Source: Maribacter vaceletii (GTDB lineage: Bacteria > Bacteroidota > Bacteroidia > Flavobacteriales > Flavobacteriaceae). From it: a stretch of DNA of 64,000 nucleotides. The stretch spans positions 744,001 to 808,000 of the forward strand of contig NZ_RBIQ01000007.1 in assembly GCF_003634105.1 (NCBI RefSeq), read 5' to 3'. Below are positions 8,429 through 18,255 of this stretch, piece after piece. Made by a program: the position numbers and the translations under genes. Positions within the stretch are counted from its first letter, which is position 1. Every line of letters starts with the position of its first letter. A model generated the notes under the pieces. The model did no database searches. It saw nothing but the letters and a program-made list of their open reading frames with translations, and had not been told where the DNA came from.

Positions 8429-10084
8429 TTAAAAAATGAAATATGTACTTAAAACTAATATAGAAACTACTATCCCAACAATCATGGCATATTTCCAAGG
8501 TGTAATATCAATTTCCTCTGTAATTTTTGGTATATAAAGGTCCTTTTTAGGATTTACTTTACCTATAATTAGCATAATAATTATGTTAACAGCAAACAAA
8601 ATTCCCATAATATGCAGAAAATGAGGATAGGCTTCTGCCTTAATTACACGTAACTTCTCTGGATCAGTTATACCATTAGATGCAGCTTCTGTTAGCGCTA
8701 TTTCAACAAAATATGGATTAAGCACTAACAAACTAAATAAATACATTGCTACACCTAAAGTAAGTACAATTTTTGCTGCTATAGCCGGTACTTTTTTAGA
8801 AAGCATACCTACTGCTACAACTGCCAAAATAGGAACACTTAAACTACCTAATGATTGTTGTATATAAGCAAATAAGCCATCTGGAGCATTAGCGATAAAT
8901 GGAGCTATAGACATAGATAAAATGGCTAGCACCATACCAAAGGATTTTCCTGCTTTAACAGATTGCATATCAGAAGCATCTTTTTTAAAGTATTGCTTAT
9001 ACAAATCGAAACCAAATAAAGTAGCGCTACTATTTAATAGACTATTAAAAGAGCTTAATACCGCCCCAAATAATACCGCTGCAAAAAAGCCTAAAAAAGC
9101 ACTTGGTAATACTTTTCTAACCAAAGCCGGATATGCTTGATCAGCATTCTCTAAATTCCCTTGAAATAAATGAAAAGCAATTATCCCAGGTAATACTACA
9201 ATAATTGGAATTAAGAATTTTACAAAACCAGCGAGAATCATTCCTTTTTGACCTTCTTTTAAACTTTTAGCACCAAAAACACGCTGTAAAATAGATTGAT
9301 TTGTTCCCCAATAATACATTTGAGCAATCATCATTCCAGTAAATATGGTTCCAAAAGGAATAGATGCCGTAACATCTCCTTTTGCATTAAACTTTTCTGG
9401 GTTACTTTCCCATAAAGTGCTAAGACCTTCTCCAATAGAACCTTCTCCAATTGCCATAAGTCCAAAAACAGGTATTAACAAACCCCCAATTAATAAACCA
9501 ATAGCGTTTATTAAATCGGAAACAGCTACCGCTTTTAGTCCTCCAAAAATTGCATAGATACCCCCAATAATACCAATGGTCCATACAGATATCCAAATAA
9601 CAGAATTTTGTGAAACACCCAATAATTCAGGTAAATCGAACATGGTACTAAACGCTAAAGAGCCAGAATATAATATGGTTGGCAACAATACGATACCATA
9701 AGCGACCAAAAATAAAATAGATAAAATTGCTTTAGTTTGATGGTCAAATCTATCTTGAATAAACTCTGGAATAGTAGTTATCCCAGATCTCATATATTTA
9801 GGTAATAGGAAAATGGCGGTAAAAATCATAGCGATTGCCGCTAATGTTTCCCATGCCATTACAAGAACCCCTTCTGTAAAGGATTGTCCATTTAAGCCAA
9901 CTATTTGTTCTGCAGAAAGATTTGTTAACAACAAAGAGCCCGCTATTGTTATAGCCCCTAAACTTCTCCCTCCTAGATAATAACCATCTGCAGTTTTTTC
10001 ATCGGTGCGCCTTGTTGCATACCATGCTATAAAAGCTACTAGTATTGTAAATCCTAAAAAAGAAACAATGGACAACATTCCCAT
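8429..10084 (-). CDS. sodium/solute symporter (SSS/SLC5 family)
   Basis: 551 residues with about 14 predicted membrane helices. The N-terminal block ([20 protein letters not shown], around 31-50) is the TM1/TM2 signature of SSS proteins, followed by [15 protein letters not shown], which resembles the sugar-transporting SGLT/YidK branch. It moves a small solute into the cytoplasm with sodium. The gene lies 11 bp after the alpha-galactosidase and 19 bp before glpK, clearly in one operon. Since the alpha-galactosidase has no signal peptide, the best inferred cargo is an intact galactosyl-glycerol. Galactose or another small galactoside is the alternative. Confidence 0.9.
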   Translation of the reverse strand: MGMLSIVSFLGFTILVAFIAWYATRRTDEKTADGYYLGGRSLGAITIAGSLLLTNLSAEQIVGLNGQSFTEGVLVMAWETLAAIAMIFTAIFLLPKYMRSGITTIPEFIQDRFDHQTKAILSILFLVAYGIVLLPTILYSGSLAFSTMFDLPELLGVSQNSVIWISVWTIGIIGGIYAIFGGLKAVAVSDLINAIGLLIGGLLIPVFGLMAIGEGSIGEGLSTLWESNPEKFNAKGDVTASIPFGTIFTGMMIAQMYYWGTNQSILQRVFGAKSLKEGQKGMILAGFVKFLIPIIVVLPGIIAFHLFQGNLENADQAYPALVRKVLPSAFLGFFAAVLFGAVLSSFNSLLNSSATLFGFDLYKQYFKKDASDMQSVKAGKSFGMVLAILSMSIAPFIANAPDGLFAYIQQSLGSLSVPILAVVAVGMLSKKVPAIAAKIVLTLGVAMYLFSLLVLNPYFVEIALTEAASNGITDPEKLRVIKAEAYPHFLHIMGILFAVNIIIMLIIGKVNPKKDLYIPKITEEIDITPWKYAMIVGIVVSILVLSTYFIF

Positions 10085-10095
10085 ATTTTAAAAAT

Positions 10096-11865
10096 TTAAG
10101 AGGTTATTTTATTAAGTTTAATAATACCACAAGAAGGCACATGTAATGCCAAAACACCTTTTTTTAAATCTATTTTTTGGGTTGATGTAATTTCTCCTTG
10201 GCAATTAAAAATAGTACAATTATAGCTTCCAAAGTTACTACTGCTATTAATTATTAATTGATTTTCTAGTTTTGCATTTAATATATGGATAGTTTCATCT
10301 CCCTTTTCAATAGTAGCCACAACAGGATCGTAAATACCAATAATAGTTTGGTTTCCTTTTGATATTCTTTTGGTTGAATAATTAGCTAATGGTTTTGATG
10401 GTGTAAAATTACCATTCATAAAAATATCTGCATTTTCATTCCAATAATTCGTGTAAAAAGCAATCATTTTTTTCTCTTCGGCTGTTGCTTTAGATAAAAA
10501 TATGGAAAGTTGCGGGACACCAAAAAAAGTATTTATTAACTGTAAAGAGGCAATCTCTAAAGGCTCATTCTTATGCCAAGTAACCATATCTGAATGTACA
10601 GCTGTGTTTCCACATAGCATTTTAATATCTGCTATTCTTATTCTATTCATTGTAGCATCTCCTGGACAATCAAAAGCCCTAAACATATTGCCGTATTTAC
10701 GCATTGCCGGTCCTGTATATTTTTGACGAAATTCTATAAACACATCTGGATTTATTGCTTGTAATGCAGTTGCAACATCGGTTAACAAACGGTCTACTGC
10801 TGCATTAATAGAAGCATAATCTCTACCGTTTTCTTTATGTATTGGTGTGTCTTTATATAATCTAAAATCGTCAATAAAATCTAACTTAAAACCATCTAAA
10901 TTCCAATCTTTTAGAGCATTTGTATAAATATTTATAAGATATTCTCTTACCTCTGGATATCTTGGGTCAAAAACTGGTGCCCAACGGTGATCTTCAGTTA
11001 AAAATTTGCCTTTAAATTTTTTATAAGCTTCCGATTTTTTTCCGCAAAAAGGAACCGAATACCATAAAGCTGCTTTCATTCCTGTTTTATGAATATCGCT
11101 TATATATTCTTTCATATTAGGAATACGGTCTGGTTTCCAATCACCAGTATAATCGTACCCTCTATTGTTATCGTTTGTTTGCCAGCCATCATCTATAATT
11201 ACGGCTTTATATCCTAAATCATAGGCTAACTTGCATTCTTCTAATAATAAATTGCAATCTAAATCTTGATGAAACTGATACCATGTAGAGTACAATGGCA
11301 TTTTTGCTATTGCAGGCACATGTGTTGGCTTTAAATTCTCAAAACTTTCCCACCATTTAGAAACCTCTTTTAAACTTTCCGAAAAATGGATTGGCCTTGT
11401 ATCTAATCTTATTTGAGTTTTAAAGTTTTTTAATGCATAATGCTGTTCCATAAAAAAAGAAATATGACAATAAAAACAATTGTCTTCCTCCCTTAATCGT
11501 GCGTTCATTTCTAACTTATTAATTGCGTTAGAACATGCAAATGTTAGTACATTACTATCCTCATTGCCAAACAAATTAATAATTGGAGCATCTATAGAAA
11601 TTCTAGATTCCATATGGTCTAGTTCCCAATCTGCTTGAATTCTTTTATTAAAATCTGTTGTTGGTTTCCAAACCCCTTTTACATTAACTCCTGGAATTTT
11701 CCATTCTACAGTTATTGGTTTAGGAATAATTTGGTTATCACAGGTTACTTCTAAATCGTATATAAGTACGCCTTCTTCATCTTGCACCTTAGTTAAGGTT
11801 CCATTCATAGATTTTTGTAACCCTTTAATACGCAAATCTTCTATAGGACTAGTAGTTATATTCAT
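10096..11865 (-). CDS. alpha-galactosidase-like glycoside hydrolase (GH36, clan GH-D)
   Basis: 589 residues. A beta-rich N-terminal domain (1-170) leads into a TIM barrel: VIIDDGWQ (after strand 2), KAALWYSVPF, VFDPRYPEVREYL and GFKLDFIDDF, whose Asp329 is the expected nucleophile of clan GH-D. FRAFDCPGD further on probably carries the acid/base Asp. A short beta domain ends the chain. No signal peptide is visible, so hydrolysis should be cytoplasmic. It is first in the operon with the symporter, glpK and glpD, 164 bp after the SusD gene. The context points to alpha-galactosyl-glycerol as substrate (inference). It is shorter than the roughly 700 residues of many GH36 enzymes. A raffinose-type substrate fits the neighbours less well. 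Confidence 0.85.
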   Translation of the reverse strand: MNITTSPIEDLRIKGLQKSMNGTLTKVQDEEGVLIYDLEVTCDNQIIPKPITVEWKIPGVNVKGVWKPTTDFNKRIQADWELDHMESRISIDAPIINLFGNEDSNVLTFACSNAINKLEMNARLREEDNCFYCHISFFMEQHYALKNFKTQIRLDTRPIHFSESLKEVSKWWESFENLKPTHVPAIAKMPLYSTWYQFHQDLDCNLLLEECKLAYDLGYKAVIIDDGWQTNDNNRGYDYTGDWKPDRIPNMKEYISDIHKTGMKAALWYSVPFCGKKSEAYKKFKGKFLTEDHRWAPVFDPRYPEVREYLINIYTNALKDWNLDGFKLDFIDDFRLYKDTPIHKENGRDYASINAAVDRLLTDVATALQAINPDVFIEFRQKYTGPAMRKYGNMFRAFDCPGDATMNRIRIADIKMLCGNTAVHSDMVTWHKNEPLEIASLQLINTFFGVPQLSIFLSKATAEEKKMIAFYTNYWNENADIFMNGNFTPSKPLANYSTKRISKGNQTIIGIYDPVVATIEKGDETIHILNAKLENQLIINSSSNFGSYNCTIFNCQGEITSTQKIDLKKGVLALHVPSCGIIKLNKITS

Positions 11866-11949
11866 GCTCTTCTATTATTATGTAGCTATTTTTTAAACTT
11901 TTAAAAGACTAAAAGTCTCCTCTTTTATGAGGAGTTATATTTAGGAAGT

Positions 11950-11998
11950 TTATTGGTAATAAAAGCCAAGTAGTTCTTTTATATCCTACTTGGCTTTA
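11950..11998 (-). terminator. rho-independent terminator after susD (may be an attenuator)
   Basis: A 12-bp perfect stem (11962-11973 and 11986-11997), followed on the minus strand by a TTTTATTA run. It lies 32 bp after the SusD stop and ahead of the alpha-galactosidase gene. It would lower readthrough from the susCD pair into the catabolic genes. A second small hairpin (CTCCTC...GAGGAG, 11917-11934) follows in the leader of the alpha-galactosidase gene. Confidence 0.75.
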
Positions 11999-12029
11999 TC
12001 AACTCAACAAACCAAAACTCTTTAATAAA

Positions 12030-13619
12030 TTAATACCCAGGATTCTGAACCAAATTAGGGTTAGCATCCAACTCTGAACTTGGTATCCAAACTAGCTCAT
12101 GCTTATTAGCTTGGAATACACCGCCACTTAAAGACTTTGGATTACTACCATGTAAAGAATTAGCTCCTAGGTAATCATCTGCTAATCCCCAACGAACTAA
12201 ATCAAAGAAACGGTGGCCCTCTCCTGCTAATTCCATGGCGCGTTCTTCTATAATAGCAGTTCGCATATCTTCTGGGCTTAAGTTTAAAGAAGCAACACCA
12301 TCTAAGTTTGCTCTTAATCTTACCATATCTAAATACGTAGCAGCATCACCAGTCATATTATCTTCATTTAAAGCCTCTGCTAACATTAGTAAAACATCTG
12401 CATATCTAATAATTCTCCAGTTGTTACCTACATTAGTTCCTAAGAAATCTACTTGATCTCTTGTTCCTAAATCCATTCCAGAATATTTTTTACCAAAAAT
12501 TGGCTCTACTCCTGCTGCTGTAGCAATTGTAATATCTCCTGCAACTGTAGCATTATCCTCATCTGTAGTATCTCCTAAATCTTGAGCAAAAGGAAGTCCT
12601 CCATATCCTGTAGCTCCAGGGTAATCATAAACTAAAGTTTCGTTTCTACGAACCGTATCATTATTAGCTTCAAATAAATCTTTTAACCAAGGGTTAATTA
12701 CGTGTCCTTTATCTGGAGATTTAGATGGTGTTGCGTAATCTATATGATAGTTACCCATTGTACCTGTACCAGGAATATCTGTTCCCCAAATAAAAGTTGT
12801 TTGCCCTAAGAATTGTAATTCAAAAACTGACTCTTGGTTATTTTCATTTACATCAGAAAAGTTATCTCCATAAGCTTCCGCAGGTAATAAGCTGTATTTA
12901 CCTATTAAAGATGCTAATGTTGTTCTTGCATTAGTCCAATCTTTCATGTACAAATAGCTTTTACCTTTTAAAGCTGTTGCAGCACCAGAAGTTGGTCTAC
13001 CAGCATTATCGCCTTCCCAGGTTTCTGGCAACATAGCTTCTGCCATTTCTAAATCTGAAATTATTTGCGCCCAGATTACTGAAGATTCTGCTTGATCTAC
13101 CAAAAGATTATCTAAATCTGGTAACTCTGTAATTAAAGGTACACTACCATAAAGGTTCGTTAAATACCAATAATCAAAAGCTCTTAAAAAATAAGCCTGA
13201 CCAACAAGACCATTACGAACAGCCTCATCTGCAATTTGCTCTTCGCCAATGTTTATAATAACATTATTACAACGTGCAATAGATTTATATAGTTGTTGCC
13301 AAGGTTCTGTTGCCCATCTATCTCCTGGATTTCCTAAAAGAGTAGCCATTGCGGTATTACTTCCAAAAGGAAAAACATTAAACTCATCGGATCTTTGAAT
13401 TGCTCCTGTATGTATAATTCTCCCCCAGAAGAATGTATCTGTTATTGGGTGAAAAGCGCCATTTACAGCAGACTCTACTTCTGCTACTGAGCTACCAAAA
13501 TTGGCAGTAGAAGTAGCATTGTTATTAGATTGATCTAACAACTCTTCGGAACACCCTCCCAACATAACTGCTGCGGCAAGGGTAATAACCATTGGATTAA
13601 ATTTGAATATATTTTTCAT
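12030..13619 (-). CDS. SusD/RagB family surface glycan-binding lipoprotein
   Basis: 529 residues. The signal peptide ends in a lipobox (LGGCSEELLD, Cys23), placing the protein at the outer-membrane surface. The YFLRAFDYWYLTNLYGSVPL segment (around 144-163) is the typical N-terminal SusD TPR region. The IIRYADVLLMLAEALNE block (around 403-419), ERAMELAGEGHRFFDLVRWG (456-475) and the terminal NPNLVQNPGY are SusD signatures. It pairs with the SusC gene 16 bp upstream and captures ligand for the TonB-dependent channel. The locus context suggests a galactosyl-glycerol or related small galactoside as ligand (inference). Confidence 0.95.
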   Translation of the reverse strand: MKNIFKFNPMVITLAAAVMLGGCSEELLDQSNNNATSTANFGSSVAEVESAVNGAFHPITDTFFWGRIIHTGAIQRSDEFNVFPFGSNTAMATLLGNPGDRWATEPWQQLYKSIARCNNVIINIGEEQIADEAVRNGLVGQAYFLRAFDYWYLTNLYGSVPLITELPDLDNLLVDQAESSVIWAQIISDLEMAEAMLPETWEGDNAGRPTSGAATALKGKSYLYMKDWTNARTTLASLIGKYSLLPAEAYGDNFSDVNENNQESVFELQFLGQTTFIWGTDIPGTGTMGNYHIDYATPSKSPDKGHVINPWLKDLFEANNDTVRRNETLVYDYPGATGYGGLPFAQDLGDTTDEDNATVAGDITIATAAGVEPIFGKKYSGMDLGTRDQVDFLGTNVGNNWRIIRYADVLLMLAEALNEDNMTGDAATYLDMVRLRANLDGVASLNLSPEDMRTAIIEERAMELAGEGHRFFDLVRWGLADDYLGANSLHGSNPKSLSGGVFQANKHELVWIPSSELDANPNLVQNPGY

Positions 13620-13635
13620 TTTTTTGTTTTATGAA

Positions 13636-16600
13636 TTAGAATTTAGCCTGTACTCCAAACATGAATGTTCTAGCATTTGGATATGCTCTAGCATCTAGAC
13701 CTCTACCTAAAAGAGGGTTAACTTGAGCTCTTAAACCAGGAACGCCTGTATTTCTGTTAGCACGACCACCATTTGTTGAAGAAACATCTGGATCGTAACC
13801 ACTATAATCTGTAAGTACAAATACATTCTGAATATTAAGTGATACACGTAGACTTTTTACCCAGTCTAAACCTAATGTACCTTCTTTAAAGTTATAGCCT
13901 ATGTCTATATTCTTAAGTCTAAAGTAAGAACCGTCTTCTACGAAAAATGAAGAAGGTGCTTTGTTCCCTGCTGCATCAGAAATAGATGCTCTAGGAATAT
14001 TTGTATCTGTATTAGAAGGTGTCCATGAATTTAAAACTTCTGAAAGTTTACCACCATCTTGCCATAAAACACTATAGTATCTACTTAAGTTGTAAATTTC
14101 ATTACCTTGAACCCCATTAAAGCTTAAACCAAAATCAAAGTTTTTATACTCTCCATTAAAGTTAATACCATATGTAAAATCTGGTGTTGGATCTCCAATA
14201 TTTGTAATATCATCTGCAGTAATTCCTGCAACACCATCTGTATCTATTCTAACAAAATCTCCTGTAGCTGGATCTACTTTATTTTCTACTCTGTATCCAT
14301 AAAATGCACCTATTGGTTGGTTAGCTCTTGTTGCATTTACTACACGTAAATCTTCATCAATTGCTGGACCTAAAATTGTGTTAGGAATATCTCCTGCTTC
14401 ACTTTTTAAATTAAAAGAGAAATTAGTACCTGCAGTAAAAGTAAAGTCTCCATCTGTTTTACGGTAAGCTAAATCCCATTCTAAACCTTTATTAATTAAT
14501 GTACCTGCATTTCTTGTTACAGGTAAACTAACACCACTAGTAGAGGGAACATTAATTGCTACCAATACATCTTCTATATCCTTAGTATAATAATCCATAG
14601 AAAAAGTCATTCTATTATCTAAGAATCCTAAATCTACACCGATATCAAAAGTTTTTGTTGTTTCCCAAACTAAGCTTGGATCTGCCAAAGTAGTTTGTGC
14701 AAGACCATTTGCTAAACCTCCACCAAAAGAAGTATTTGATGCATTAGCTGCAAAAACTGCTTGTGTAGGGTAAAAAGTATCTGGATAAGAACCTAATTCC
14801 CCGTAAGAAGCACGAAGTTTAAAATAATTTACGGTTTCAGATTTCCAAAAGTTTTCATCACTTATATTCCAACCTGCAGAGAAAGAAGGAAAATAACCCA
14901 CTCTATTTTCTTCTGCAAAACGAGAAGAAGCATCTCTCCTAAGCGTAGCAGAGAATAAATATTTACCATCATACCCATAATTAAGTCTACCAAAATAAGA
15001 CTGTAATGCTGCATTGTTGTTTTCTCCTAATAACACCAATTGATCACTAGATGGTAATGCACCTACATTTCTTATTACGTTAGATGGAGTTCCTTGGCCA
15101 AAAACACCATTACTTTTCTGAGTCTCCTTAAAGTATGTATATCCTAATACAGCAGCTACCTTGTGCGCATTAAATTCTTTTTCGTAAGACAACGTTGGCT
15201 CTACTTGAACATTAACATCTTCTTGCCTATGATCTGTAAGATCATTCTCTGTATTAACATTTAATACAGCATCTACAGTACTCATAAAATATGTTGGTGT
15301 AAATTGATACGAATTTCTACTTGTATAATCAATACCAAAATTTACAGATGCTTTTAAACCTTCTATAATTTCATAATCTAATTTTGCGCTTCCAAAAATA
15401 GTCCTTGTAGTAACTTGGTTATCTTCTAAACTTGCTAAAGCAAATTGATTAACACCACCTGGACCATGTATTGCAGAAGAAGGTCCTTCAAAACCACCAT
15501 CATTAGCACTATTTCTAAAAGCTAAAGTTGGTGCAGATGCTCCATCCCAACCATACCAGTTATTTTCTTGAAGCTTTCCTTCTGTAATACCTAAAGATTC
15601 TGTTAAAGTAAATTTTCCAAAATCGAACCTACTGTTTAATCTAAAGTTAATTCTCTTAAAACCTGAACCAACCAAAATACCGTCTTGGTTAAAATAATTT
15701 CCAGAAGCATAGAATGAAGAATTTTCTCCTCCTCCAGATACAGAAACACCAATCTCTTCTACAATTCCAGATTTTAAAGATTCATTTTGCCAATCCGTAT
15801 CTACACCATTCCATGTAACAGAATTTGCTTCGCCATCATTTATGAAACGTTGGTTTAGATAATCTGCATATTGTGAACCATTAATATAATCTAGTTTCTT
15901 ACTAGGGGTATCAAAACCAATTCTAGTATTTAAAGTAACCTCTGTAGCTCTATTTTTTTGACCATGAGTTGTTTTAATAAGAACTACACCATTGGCTGCT
16001 CTAGCACCATAAATAGCAGATGCAGCTGCATCCTTTAATATAGAAATATCTTGAATATCGTTTGCATTAACGTAATCCATGTTATCTACAAAAAGGCCAT
16101 CTACAACAAATAAAGGAGAAGCATTACTTAAAGAGTTTACCCCTCTAATAAAAACATTTGCTTTACCACCTGGTTGCCCACCAAAACTTTCTACTTGTAT
16201 ACCAGATAACTTACCTTGTAATGCCGTAGTTGGGTTACTTGCTACTACATTTACAATAGCATCTTTCTTAATTGTAGAAACAGAACCCGTTAGTTCTCTT
16301 TTGTTTGAAGTACCGTAACCTACGATTACTACTTCATTTAACGCCTGTGCATCTGCCTGTAAAGTTACACTTAAGGTCGTTTGTCCGTTTACAGCTATTT
16401 CTTGAGTAGCATACCCAATATAACTAAAAACAAGAACACCGTCTTCGGCTACGTTAGCAATAGTGTAATTACCATCAAAATCTGTAGTAACACCATTTGT
16501 AGTTCCTTGCACTACAATGTTAACACCTGGCAAAGGACCATCTACGTCTGATACTGTACCCGAAACCTGTGTAGTCTGCGCAATTGTGATGTAACTGAGA

Positions 16601-16647
16601 AACATCATTGCCAAACCCATAATTTGTTTGCGTGTTTTTCTGTTCAT
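13636..16647 (-). CDS. SusC/RagA family TonB-linked outer-membrane transporter
   Basis: 1003 residues. A signal peptide (ends ITIAQ) is followed by a carboxypeptidase-regulatory-like domain (27-105, GPLPGVNIVVQGT), a TonB-box region (NEVVIVGYG, around 104-112), the plug (VRGVNSLSN..LFVVDGLFVDNM and AAASAIYGARAANGVVLI) and a 22-stranded barrel ending in Phe. This is the energy-coupled channel of the SusCD complex. It is first in its operon and preceded by a candidate flavobacterial promoter and a dyad that could serve the adjacent GntR regulator. Confidence 0.95.
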   Translation of the reverse strand: MNRKTRKQIMGLAMMFLSYITIAQTTQVSGTVSDVDGPLPGVNIVVQGTTNGVTTDFDGNYTIANVAEDGVLVFSYIGYATQEIAVNGQTTLSVTLQADAQALNEVVIVGYGTSNKRELTGSVSTIKKDAIVNVVASNPTTALQGKLSGIQVESFGGQPGGKANVFIRGVNSLSNASPLFVVDGLFVDNMDYVNANDIQDISILKDAAASAIYGARAANGVVLIKTTHGQKNRATEVTLNTRIGFDTPSKKLDYINGSQYADYLNQRFINDGEANSVTWNGVDTDWQNESLKSGIVEEIGVSVSGGGENSSFYASGNYFNQDGILVGSGFKRINFRLNSRFDFGKFTLTESLGITEGKLQENNWYGWDGASAPTLAFRNSANDGGFEGPSSAIHGPGGVNQFALASLEDNQVTTRTIFGSAKLDYEIIEGLKASVNFGIDYTSRNSYQFTPTYFMSTVDAVLNVNTENDLTDHRQEDVNVQVEPTLSYEKEFNAHKVAAVLGYTYFKETQKSNGVFGQGTPSNVIRNVGALPSSDQLVLLGENNNAALQSYFGRLNYGYDGKYLFSATLRRDASSRFAEENRVGYFPSFSAGWNISDENFWKSETVNYFKLRASYGELGSYPDTFYPTQAVFAANASNTSFGGGLANGLAQTTLADPSLVWETTKTFDIGVDLGFLDNRMTFSMDYYTKDIEDVLVAINVPSTSGVSLPVTRNAGTLINKGLEWDLAYRKTDGDFTFTAGTNFSFNLKSEAGDIPNTILGPAIDEDLRVVNATRANQPIGAFYGYRVENKVDPATGDFVRIDTDGVAGITADDITNIGDPTPDFTYGINFNGEYKNFDFGLSFNGVQGNEIYNLSRYYSVLWQDGGKLSEVLNSWTPSNTDTNIPRASISDAAGNKAPSSFFVEDGSYFRLKNIDIGYNFKEGTLGLDWVKSLRVSLNIQNVFVLTDYSGYDPDVSSTNGGRANRNTGVPGLRAQVNPLLGRGLDARAYPNARTFMFGVQAKF

Positions 16648-16716
16648 AAGAATTAATTGTTAATAGATTATTTAAAAAGTTAGTTTAGTTCTGTAGCAAA
16701 AAACATTTTTTATATT

Positions 16717-16736
16717 ATACTATGATAGTCTATGCT
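16717..16736. promoter_or_regulatory. candidate operator dyads upstream of susC
   Basis: Two overlapping odd palindromes, ACTAT-G-ATAGT (16719-16729) and ATAG-T-CTAT (16725-16733), lie just downstream of the putative -7 element, between the GntR regulator gene and the susC start it probably controls. This placement suits a repressor site. The assignment is an inference. Confidence 0.35.
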
Positions 16737-16742
16737 ACTTTG

Positions 16743-16750
16743 CAAATATA
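16743..16750 (-). promoter_or_regulatory. candidate Bacteroidota -7 promoter element for susC
   Basis: On the minus strand the bases read TATATTTG, an exact match to the Bacteroidota TAnnTTTG consensus, about 95 bp upstream of the susC start. A TTG at -33 is not evident, so the call is tentative. Confidence 0.4.
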
Positions 16751-16867
16751 TATTAAAATTGCACATATAAAAATATTTATACATAAAAATTAATTATATG
16801 TTAAAATTTTGGTGTTAAAAATGTAAATTTAACGTTTATTGCAATTGCAGGTATAATAAGGCTTACT

Positions 16868-17881
16868 TTACAAAGAATTTCTCTTTATTAAATTAGAAGG
16901 CATAATTATTTTTGTGGTTTTTTGCAATTTAATATGATTGGCTGCTTCTCTGGCCATTTCTTTAAAATCTGTAGATATTGTAGTAATGCCGCCAAAAACT
17001 ATTTCTTTTACAACATGATCGTTATGCGAAAGTACACCAACATCTTTCCCAACCATGTATTCATTATTTTTAGCATCCCTTAAAACTTCCCATAAAAAAG
17101 TATCACTTATAAAAAAGTAAAGGTTTCCTTTTTTTATAGAACTTGCCTTATATTTTGCTTCTACTTTACCAGAAATAGTATAGTCTTTACAAAACCTATT
17201 AAATGCATTTAAAATACCTATTGGGTAATCTGCATCATCTCTATAAAATAAAATAAATTTTTTATAGGCCGATATTTGTGGGAGCAAATCTACCAACTTA
17301 TTATAAGTAGACTCTTCAAACTCTTGAGAAATATAAGAGTATCCATTTCCTAAGTTTATATACCTATCTATTATTAATAATTTTTTTGGGTCTATAGTTT
17401 TAATAAGAGGAATTAAAGTGGTATTAGGTATTGGTGCAATAACATACATACCATATTTTCCACGAATTGTATTTAGTACGCCCTCAAAAACAGATCTGTT
17501 ATTGTGGTGAAAAAACACATCTATCTGGTATCTTTTTCCTAACTCTTTTCTAAAAGCATTATAAAACTCTTCCTGAAAGCGCTGTAAAGAAAACAATAGT
17601 AATGCAATTTTTAAAGTAACTTTTGTTTCTTGACTTATAATAAAATACCCTTTAAGCTTTTTAGACTCTACTAACCCTCTTTCTTTTAGTTCTTCATATG
17701 CTTTTACAATAGTTTTACGCGCATACCCTAATTCTTTTACCATTACATTAATAGATGGCAATTTATCGCCAATACCTATTATTCCAGAATCTATAGATTC
17801 TATAATACCATTTACTAATTGTTCATGTTTAGACAAACTATTAATTCCTTGTAAGCTTTTAATTTTTGCAATTAGGGACAT
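16868..17881 (-). CDS. GntR-family transcriptional regulator with LacI-type sensor domain
   Basis: 337 residues. The N-terminal winged helix (20-85) includes IGDKLPSINVMVKELGYARKTIVKAYEELKE, the GntR signature, and ends in GLVESKKLKGYFI. From about 95 a periplasmic-binding-like ligand domain (KIALLLFSLQRFQEEFYNAF) follows, typical of Bacteroidota GntR/LacI-like regulators that sense a sugar. It lies upstream of the susCD-alpha-galactosidase-glp genes on the same strand and is divergent from the second SusC gene at 18256. It is the likely controller of the former and possibly of the latter. The ligand is unknown. Confidence 0.9.
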   Translation of the reverse strand: MSLIAKIKSLQGINSLSKHEQLVNGIIESIDSGIIGIGDKLPSINVMVKELGYARKTIVKAYEELKERGLVESKKLKGYFIISQETKVTLKIALLLFSLQRFQEEFYNAFRKELGKRYQIDVFFHHNNRSVFEGVLNTIRGKYGMYVIAPIPNTTLIPLIKTIDPKKLLIIDRYINLGNGYSYISQEFEESTYNKLVDLLPQISAYKKFILFYRDDADYPIGILNAFNRFCKDYTISGKVEAKYKASSIKKGNLYFFISDTFLWEVLRDAKNNEYMVGKDVGVLSHNDHVVKEIVFGGITTISTDFKEMAREAANHIKLQKTTKIIMPSNLIKRNSL

Positions 17882-18255
17882 AATGAAAAGAATATAACTG
17901 TGTAATGATATGAAAATTAAACGATTTTAAAAATCTTTTTAGAAAAAAGGGATTATCCAAATTTAAAATTACAATCTGTATTTACACTAATTTTTATTTG
18001 ATAAAAAATTTAGAAAAAGACCATTAGAACATCCTATTTAACCAAATACCACCATTACATAAAAACCTATTAAAACGCTATAAACAAGCTAATTAAAACA
18101 AATTACCTCATTATTTCTGAATTTAATAAAAAAACAAAACGGAACATTTGTTCTGTGATTCGGTACATCTGAAACCTTAAAATAATCTTAATGCTTTGAT
18201 ATTTGTTTAACAAAACTTTAGTGTTTGTTTAACTAACTTAAATTCAATAAAAATT
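17882..18255. other. 374-bp divergent intergenic region (GntR gene / second susC)
   Basis: Very AT-rich, with no plausible gene. It must hold the promoters of both flanking genes. The only clear structure is the pair of direct repeats at 18140-18171 and the dyad GAACA-TT-TGTTC (18142-18153) within the first of them. Confidence 0.6.
18140..18171 (+). promoter_or_regulatory. candidate activator site: two 11-bp direct repeats spaced 21 bp
   Basis: CGGAACATTTG (18140-18150) and CGGTACATCTG (18161-18171) match at 9 of 11 positions with a 21-bp start-to-start distance, about two helical turns. AraC-type proteins typically bind such direct repeats. They lie 85-116 bp before the SusC start. The hybrid two-component regulator at 28087-32319 has an AraC-type output domain and could be the binder (inference). 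Confidence 0.4.
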
